A DNA stretch of 64,000 nucleotides from NCBI GenBank assembly GCA_036510065.1, contig DATCEO010000024.1, positions 39,219 to 103,218 on the forward strand, read 5' to 3'. Of the stretch, positions 59,643 to 64,000 are shown piece by piece; within the stretch, counting starts at the first letter, position 1; each line of letters starts with the position of its first letter. Both the position numbers and the translations under genes were made by a program. This DNA comes from DASUBV01 sp036510065. Its GTDB lineage: Bacteria > Actinomycetota > Actinomycetes > Streptosporangiales > Streptosporangiaceae. A model generated the notes under the pieces. That model was not told where the DNA came from. It made no database searches and saw nothing but the letters and a program-made list of their open reading frames with translations.

Positions 59643-59811
59643 CTCGCACTCCTCAAAGCGTTCCTGACCTGACCGCAGCTAGACATAGTAGGCTCGATCA
59701 CCCGCTTCTCCCCCGTTATTGGGCATTCCCGGTGCTGGCCTGGATGGCCAGCCCGGCGCTCATCGGCGCGTACCGCTCGATGTCGTTGTGCCAGTGCGGG
59801 CTGCGCACGCG

Positions 59812-59850
59812 CGAGCAGTCGTCACCGCCTACGAAACGGGAGTCCGACGA
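59812..59850 (+). pseudogene. Response regulator C-terminal tail fragment
   Basis: Thirteen codons reading RAVVTAYETGVR, the invariant end of NarL-type regulators (compare AQLVVTAYETGLVRP in the intact one ending at 25505). Nothing upstream matches. Debris fused to the MarR-GNAT relic. Confidence 0.55.
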
Positions 59851-60440
59851 GGAGAGCGACCGCCTCGCCCGGTCGCTGGTCGAGCCGCTTCCTGCCGGTC
59901 AGCGCACCCGGCTCCTCGAGGCGATGACGACGGTCGCGCGGCTGCTGACCGGTGGTCTGGTCGCCATCGAGATCGAGGACCCCGAGAGCGCAGACGCACA
60001 ATGGTGCCTGGAGTCCTACTTCGCCACCCTGGAGGAGCGGTTCGAGGCCGGCTTCGATCCGGACAGGAGCATCCGCGCCGACGTAGCCGACCTCACGCCG
60101 CCGGGCGGCCTGCTGCTGGTCGCCCGGCTACATGGCCGTCCCGTCGGGTGCGGAGCGCTGAAGTTGCACGGCCGGCGGCCGGCCGAGATCAAGCGGATGT
60201 GGGTAGCGCCGGAGGCACGCGGCCTCGGGCTGGGGCGGCGGCTGCTGGCCGAGCTCGAGCACCAGGCCTGGAGCCCGTGGCGCGCGACGTACACGCCTGG
60301 AGACCAACCGCGCCCTGCGGGAGGCAATCTCCCTCTACCGCTCGTCCGGCTATGTCGACGTACCCGCCTTCAGCGACGAGCCCTACGCCCGCCACTGGTT
60401 CGAAAAGTGCCTCCAGGCGCCAAGATCCTCCATCGCCTAG
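59845..60440 (+). pseudogene. MarR-GNAT fusion relic
   Basis: The winged helix is missing; the sequence picks up at the last MarR helix (ESDRLARSLVEPLPAGQRTR, LLEAMTTVARLLT) and continues into the GNAT domain (AQWCLESYFATLEERFEAGF; GCGALKLHGRRPAEIKRMWV; APEARGLGLGRRLLAELE). Near 60295 one base is lost and the C-terminus ETNRALREAISLYRSSGYVD then FSDEPYARHWFEKCL follows in another frame. These fusions normally combine a regulator with an acetyltransferase; this copy is dead. Confidence 0.78.
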
Positions 60441-60508
60441 CCGCCAACCCCGACGGGCTCAGTGAGAGGGTGCCACCGCGGCGCTCAGTCTGGACAAGTG
60501 GAGGCACG

Positions 60509-60700
60509 ATGAAGTACCTGATGCTTGGTGCGATCACCGAGGCCGGACAGCAACTGGCCGGACAGGGCTAAGACGGTTCGGGCCAGCGGGCTGACCGACG
60601 GTCCGTACATGGAGGCCAGGAGGTCCTTGGCGGTTACGATCGAGATCAGGCCGCCCGAGGTCGCAAGCAGTTCGGCCGGGACGGCGTGAAGAGCTGGTAG
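60509..60700 (+). pseudogene. YCII/DGPF-family relic
   Basis: A strong GGAGG and ATG start MKYLMLG, then a jump to AITEAGQQLAGQG, stop, then in other frames KTVRASGLTDGPYMEA and EVLGGYDRDQAA. TDGPYMEA corresponds to the DGPF motif of the intact protein at 10229. At least one deletion and two frameshifts. It lies beside an ECF42 sigma relic, the family's usual partner, but in convergent orientation. Confidence 0.75.
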
Positions 60701-61330
60701 CCATCGGGTTCACCGGCGAGCGGCTCGACCTCCGCAAGCGCGGCCTGGGGGCCGATCGCCATCCGGGTGGCCACGGCACGATTGAGCCGGACCACCGGTG
60801 ATGGCGTGAACAGCTTCCGGCGGTCATAGAGGTCCCGGATCTGGTGCCAGTCCGTCTGCTCGTGGCTCGGTGCCTGCGCGTGGATCGCGTCAATAGTGGC
60901 CTGGATCTGGTAGGCCCCTGGGCGGTGCGTTGCCATCGCGCGGGCGAGCAGCCGTGCCGCATCGGCGATGAGCGCCTGGTCCTGGAGCCGCACCAGCCGA
61001 CTCCATCCGTCGAACCTGGTTGCGGGCCGGGACTCGTGCAGCAGCATCAGCGCCAGCAAGCCCAAGACCTCGGGCTCGCGCGGCATGAGCCGGTGCAGCA
61101 GCCGGTTCAGCGCCACTGCCTGCGCCGTCAGGTCACGGCGCAAGGCGATCGCCGAGCTGGTCAGGATCGGAACAGCAGCGCCTGCTTGGCCTGGCCCGCA
61201 CGCTCCCGGCGCATTCCGTCAATCGCCTTGCGCCGGGCAGTGGTGGCTAGCCAGCCACCCAGGTTCGACGGAACTCCGTCGGCGCTCCCGCCAGCCGAGC
61301 ACCACCTCATCTGGCCCGTCCAGGGGCCCT
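60640..61330 (-). pseudogene. ECF42-type sigma factor relic
   Basis: An N-terminal piece ADGVPSNLGGWLATTARRKA then IDGMRRERAG (region 2 end) is followed, after a missing block of about 100 residues that should contain region 4, by the complete tail: NRLLHRLMPREPEVLGLLAL, MLLHESRPATR, ALIADAARLLARAMATHRPG, PSPVVRLNRAVATRMAIGPQ and GEPDGYQLF. It aligns with the intact sigma at 10630-11904. A further one-base loss changes the last residues (HAVPAELLATSGG in another frame). Overlaps the YCII relic tail to tail. Confidence 0.8.
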
Positions 61331-61331
61331 G

Positions 61332-61367
61332 AGTGAGTCCCCGGGACCGGGGTCCCGGGGACTCACT
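61332..61367 (-). terminator. Perfect 17-bp hairpin terminator
   Basis: AGTGAGTCCCCGGGACC (61332-61348), GG, then GGTCCCGGGGACTCACT (61351-61367): a perfect stem, 6 bp past the stop of the secreted protein gene on the minus strand. It would also stop read-through into the sigma relic. Confidence 0.8.
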
Positions 61368-61372
61368 GATCG

Positions 61373-63046
61373 TCAGCCGAGCGGGACCTTGATGACGCGC
61401 GTCCCCCAGTTCCGGATCCCGGTCGTGGTCTGGCTCGACTTGGGCGGGATGTACTCGGTGGCGAGCCACGCGGAGTCCGACGTGCCGTCCGGGACCGCGA
61501 ACGAGTAATCGCCCCAGCGTGGCGCGTTCGCCGCGGCCCGGTTGTACGGGCCTGCCCCCGCTGCCGCCACGACCGCCGGCCCGAAGTTGCTGCCGCCCTT
61601 CAGGGTGGCGTAGGCAGCGCTCGGGAACCGCACGCTGCTGGTCAGAGTGAAGACGACCGCCGCGTTCCCGGCTGCGTCCGGCTGCACCGCCGGGTACAGC
61701 TCATACTTGCCGGCGGCGGCGATGTAGCCCTGGCGGACGATCGACGCACCAGCGATCCCGGCCGAGCCGAGCGTCGGCTTCACCTGGAACCAGGCGCCGC
61801 CTGCGCGTACCGAGCTGTCGCCGGCCGGCTGCACCGCCGTCGTCAGCTCACCCCAGACCGTGCCGCCAACGAATTCGGTCTGCTGCATCCGGTCGTCGCC
61901 GGAATCCAGCTTGCTCGTGGCACCCTTTTGCGGAGCCGGCGGCGGAATGGCGTACGCCTCGGAGTTGATGAGGACCCTGGACAGCGTCGGCATACCACCC
62001 AGGCCGACCTGGTCCCGGTTGGTCATGGCCCAGACACCGATGCGGTTGTCTCCGGTGCCGCTGGAGTCCAGCGAGCTGAGGAAGTACTCGGCGCCCGGCC
62101 GCCCCGTGGACAGGGCCGGCTGGGGCGCCGTGGTGTCGGTCGTCAGGTTGGGGAAGTTCACGACGTGCGGGCTCACGACGCCGTTAACCAGGTCGGACTT
62201 GTCGATCGCCCACATCTCCGCGCCGTTGAACTGCGGCCCGAGGATCGAGAACTCGTCAGCGGTGACGTAGAGGTTGGTCTGGTCGATCCCGATCCTCGGC
62301 TGGTCACCGAAGCACGGGCAGCCGTTCCCTGACGGGTCCGTCGTGTCGATCGAGTAGTCGTTCCACAGCCCGCGCGGGTCGGAGTTGTGCCGGACGGCGA
62401 TGAGCAGGGATGACGCGGTGGACGAGTCGTTCAGGAACAGGATCGTCGCGAACCAGGTCTGAGTGCTGGGGTCGAACCAGCAGCGCGGGTCGCTAGTGAA
62501 CTCCTTGGCGCCCACGTTGAACAGGTCGTTGATGTTGAAGGGCCCGCGCAGCGACTTCCCGGTCGTGCTGTAGACGCGATACGCGGAGTTGACCAGCTCG
62601 AGCACGAAGCCGTTGCCCTTGCACAGCCCCTGGTCCGGCGGTTCGAACGTTTGCTCAAAGTTGGTGACCTGGCTGTCCCGGCTGCTGACGCCGTTGAAGT
62701 TGACCAGAGCAGAACTCCTGGCCGCCGCCGCTGACGCTGACGCCGGCGCGCCGGGCACCGTCTCCGCCGCCGAGAAGTGGCCAGACGGCAGCCGGCGAGG
62801 CCCTCTCGGGACCACTCGCGACGCCGGCGGCGCTCCGACAGCGGGCTTCTTCCTGGGCACCAGCCGGGCAATCCCCGGTATGCCGGTGTAGTGCGTCACC
62901 GCGGGACCGGTGTGGTGTGTCACAGCGGGAGACGGGCTGCCCCCCGAAGCAGACGCTTGCGCCACCGTCGGCACGAGCATTGCTGCGATCGTTGCCAGGC
63001 TCGCGGCCGCAGCCACGCCCAGCCCACCCACACGGGACAGGTTCAC
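61373..63046 (-). CDS. Large secreted protein, unknown family
   Basis: A 557-residue exported protein. The GTG at 63046 follows AAAGGGGATCAG and gives VNLSRVGGLGVAAAASLATI, a signal peptide cleaved near ALVPTVAQASA. After a low-complexity stretch (AVTHHTGPAVTHYTGIPG) comes a folded domain with NFEQTFEPPDQGLCKGNGFV, DPRCWFDPSTQTWFATILFL, NGCPCFGDQPRIGIDQTNLY and RWGDYSFAVPDGTSDSAWLA. The D-x-x-(R/Q)-x-x-W...Y..D pattern resembles sialidase/propeller-like secreted proteins, but I cannot assign a family. Four cysteines could form disulfides. A hairpin terminator follows. Confidence 0.75.
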   Translation of the reverse strand: MNLSRVGGLGVAAAASLATIAAMLVPTVAQASASGGSPSPAVTHHTGPAVTHYTGIPGIARLVPRKKPAVGAPPASRVVPRGPRRLPSGHFSAAETVPGAPASASAAAARSSALVNFNGVSSRDSQVTNFEQTFEPPDQGLCKGNGFVLELVNSAYRVYSTTGKSLRGPFNINDLFNVGAKEFTSDPRCWFDPSTQTWFATILFLNDSSTASSLLIAVRHNSDPRGLWNDYSIDTTDPSGNGCPCFGDQPRIGIDQTNLYVTADEFSILGPQFNGAEMWAIDKSDLVNGVVSPHVVNFPNLTTDTTAPQPALSTGRPGAEYFLSSLDSSGTGDNRIGVWAMTNRDQVGLGGMPTLSRVLINSEAYAIPPPAPQKGATSKLDSGDDRMQQTEFVGGTVWGELTTAVQPAGDSSVRAGGAWFQVKPTLGSAGIAGASIVRQGYIAAAGKYELYPAVQPDAAGNAAVVFTLTSSVRFPSAAYATLKGGSNFGPAVVAAAGAGPYNRAAANAPRWGDYSFAVPDGTSDSAWLATEYIPPKSSQTTTGIRNWGTRVIKVPLG

Positions 63047-63309
63047 CTGATCCCCTTTCGCCGAAGGCGCTCCCCACCCCGTCGCCTTCCGGCATCCGCA
63101 CACCCCGCACCATCTGGTGCCACGGCTCCGTTAGGGTGGCGCGCTTGGGCGGACAGGGCTGATAACCGGATCAGGTTACCTTTCTGATCTTGCTGTGGTG
63201 GCTGTTTCGGATTCGGCGTGACCGGATCGAGAGATTGGCAGGCGCAGATCAGCTGAGGCGAGTTTCTACACCACAGGCTCTGCGCCACCTCCGGACGCCT
63301 GGGCGATGC

Positions 63310-63765
63310 AGATCTCCCCAGTCTGTGGCTGGATTCCAGGAACATCGGCAGGCGCCGCAGCGGCCGCGCCATATCCGGCCGACCGTCCTGGAGGAGGTCA
63401 GTGCCCGTGATCACGAATCCCCGACTGATCGCGCTGCACGGCGTCCGGCAGCCACTGCGTGCGCGGCTCGGCTCCGATCAACACGAACAAGGCCACCGCG
63501 TCCACGGTTTCGGCCACGCCGGACTCCGGGTCGGTGAGGGTCAGGCCCTCCAGGCGGCTTTGTCCTGTGCCGCCGGTCACGGCGACCCCGTGGCGCACCG
63601 CGATGTCGGGGCCGATTCGATCTCCCGGATGAGGTATTCACCACGGAGACCTTGCTGTCCTTCATGGCCTTGGCCTCCAAGGCAGCCGCGCCGTAGAACA
63701 CGCCGACGCCGGCCAGCGCGTCGAGCGCCGGGATGCCCCGGCGCCGGTAGCGTGTAAACCCTCAC
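63310..63765 (-). pseudogene. Thioredoxin reductase-like flavoprotein relic
   Basis: Pieces in order but different frames: ALDALAGVGVFYGAAALEAK then AMKDSK; after a gap (the NAD-binding GGGNSAGQAA region is missing) EYLIREIESAP and AVRHGVAVTGGTGQSRLEGL; AVALFVLIGAEPRTQWLPDA and VITGTDLLQDGRP, RRLPMFLESS. These match FAD-dependent thioredoxin-reductase-like proteins of actinomycetes. The N-terminal FAD domain and the GDVR end are absent. Dead. Confidence 0.78.
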
Positions 63766-64000
63766 GGCTAGGTCCCGCCGCTCACTCCCGTCGGGAGCTG
63801 CTCAGCAACGTGTTTCGTTCGAGGATGCTGTTCGTTGGCGTGCGGGTTGTTCAGTACGTGGAGGCTTATTCACGGCGGACCAAATAACGCCTATCCGGCG
63901 TGTTGAAATGAACGACGGCCCGTTTATTGAGAGAATTGGGTTACCAGCCTCAAATCTCACAAAAACGAGCCGCCTAACATGTACTATACCACCGGGTTTT
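63766..64000. other. AT-rich right end without recognisable genes
   Basis: No coding pattern. The last ~150 bp are clearly richer in A and T than the rest of the window (e.g. ACATGTACTATACCACC), compatible with a promoter or a foreign segment continuing outside the window. Confidence 0.4.

Noticed and set aside
1..64000. tRNA, rRNA, tmRNA, origin of replication or phage attachment site
   Set aside because: I saw no tRNA-like cloverleaf core, rRNA block, DnaA-box cluster, integrase gene or flanking direct repeat long enough to support any of these.
1..64000. A complete secondary-metabolite cluster or defence island
   Set aside because: No polyketide, peptide or terpene synthase and no restriction, CBASS, Abi or similar module is present. 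The monooxygenase, PABA synthase and efflux pumps are far apart and separately regulated.

Overview
This is a 64 kb stretch of very GC-rich chromosome from an actinomycete. The evidence is the strong third-position G/C bias, GTG/TTG starts, a DUF5709 protein, ECF sigma factors with SnoaL or TPR-like tails, DUF222/HNH endonuclease debris, and FitAB, IclR, PspA and EthR-like genes. I cannot place the genus; a soil-type, Streptosporangiales-like actinomycete is a guess. There are no rRNA or tRNA genes, no CRISPR array and no complete transposon. Genes are mostly single units or two- to four-gene operons.

Layout. 0-4.3 kb: a DUF5709 gene (cut by the window edge), NAD kinase, and an AAA_28 ATPase gene split in two by about 2.4 kb of other DNA that carries an MHS transporter and a sugar-isomerase relic. 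4.2-13.4 kb is largely intact: an HxlR regulator facing an efflux pump/thioesterase pair across an array of repeated operators, then an aldo/keto reductase, an AtsK-type alkylsulfate dioxygenase, a methyltransferase, a gamma carbonic anhydrase, a YCII/ECF42 sigma pair, a NUDIX hydrolase and a leaderless THI5-like binding protein. 13.5-20 kb: a flavin monooxygenase with an 18-bp tandem repeat, a shattered YcaQ gene, and a FitAB toxin-antitoxin pair lying between two pieces of a DUF222/HNH gene, then IclR. 20-29 kb: PspA, a YqhA-like membrane protein, a short-chain dehydrogenase, a NarL-type two-component system, a dienelactone hydrolase and a frameshifted DHA2 pump.

29-41 kb: an overlapping operon of histidine kinase, response regulator (its receiver has lost the phospho-acceptor) and ArsR-SRPBCC fusion; a secreted phosphodiester glycosidase; TetR genes with clear palindromic operators; and a DUF2254 gene split around TetR, VOC and IS982 sequence. 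41-51 kb: RraA-like and LldD-like genes, an EthR-like regulator, a sortase facing a Ser/Thr-rich surface protein, a dead two-component pair, and an SRPBCC/ArsR pair with its own palindromic promoter. 51-54 kb: one 936-residue protein joins PabB, PabC and PabA, all three steps from chorismate to p-aminobenzoate. 54-64 kb: GNAT, VOC, a SigG-type sigma factor, two large secreted proteins with hairpin terminators, and relics of MarR-GNAT, YCII, ECF42 and thioredoxin reductase.

The striking theme is the number of broken genes. About twenty loci are split, frameshifted, or have lost an internal block of tens of codons, interleaved with intact regulated genes. In three cases a gene's two halves bracket unrelated DNA. 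This could be real local genome decay or partly an assembly or consensus problem; the sequence alone does not decide.
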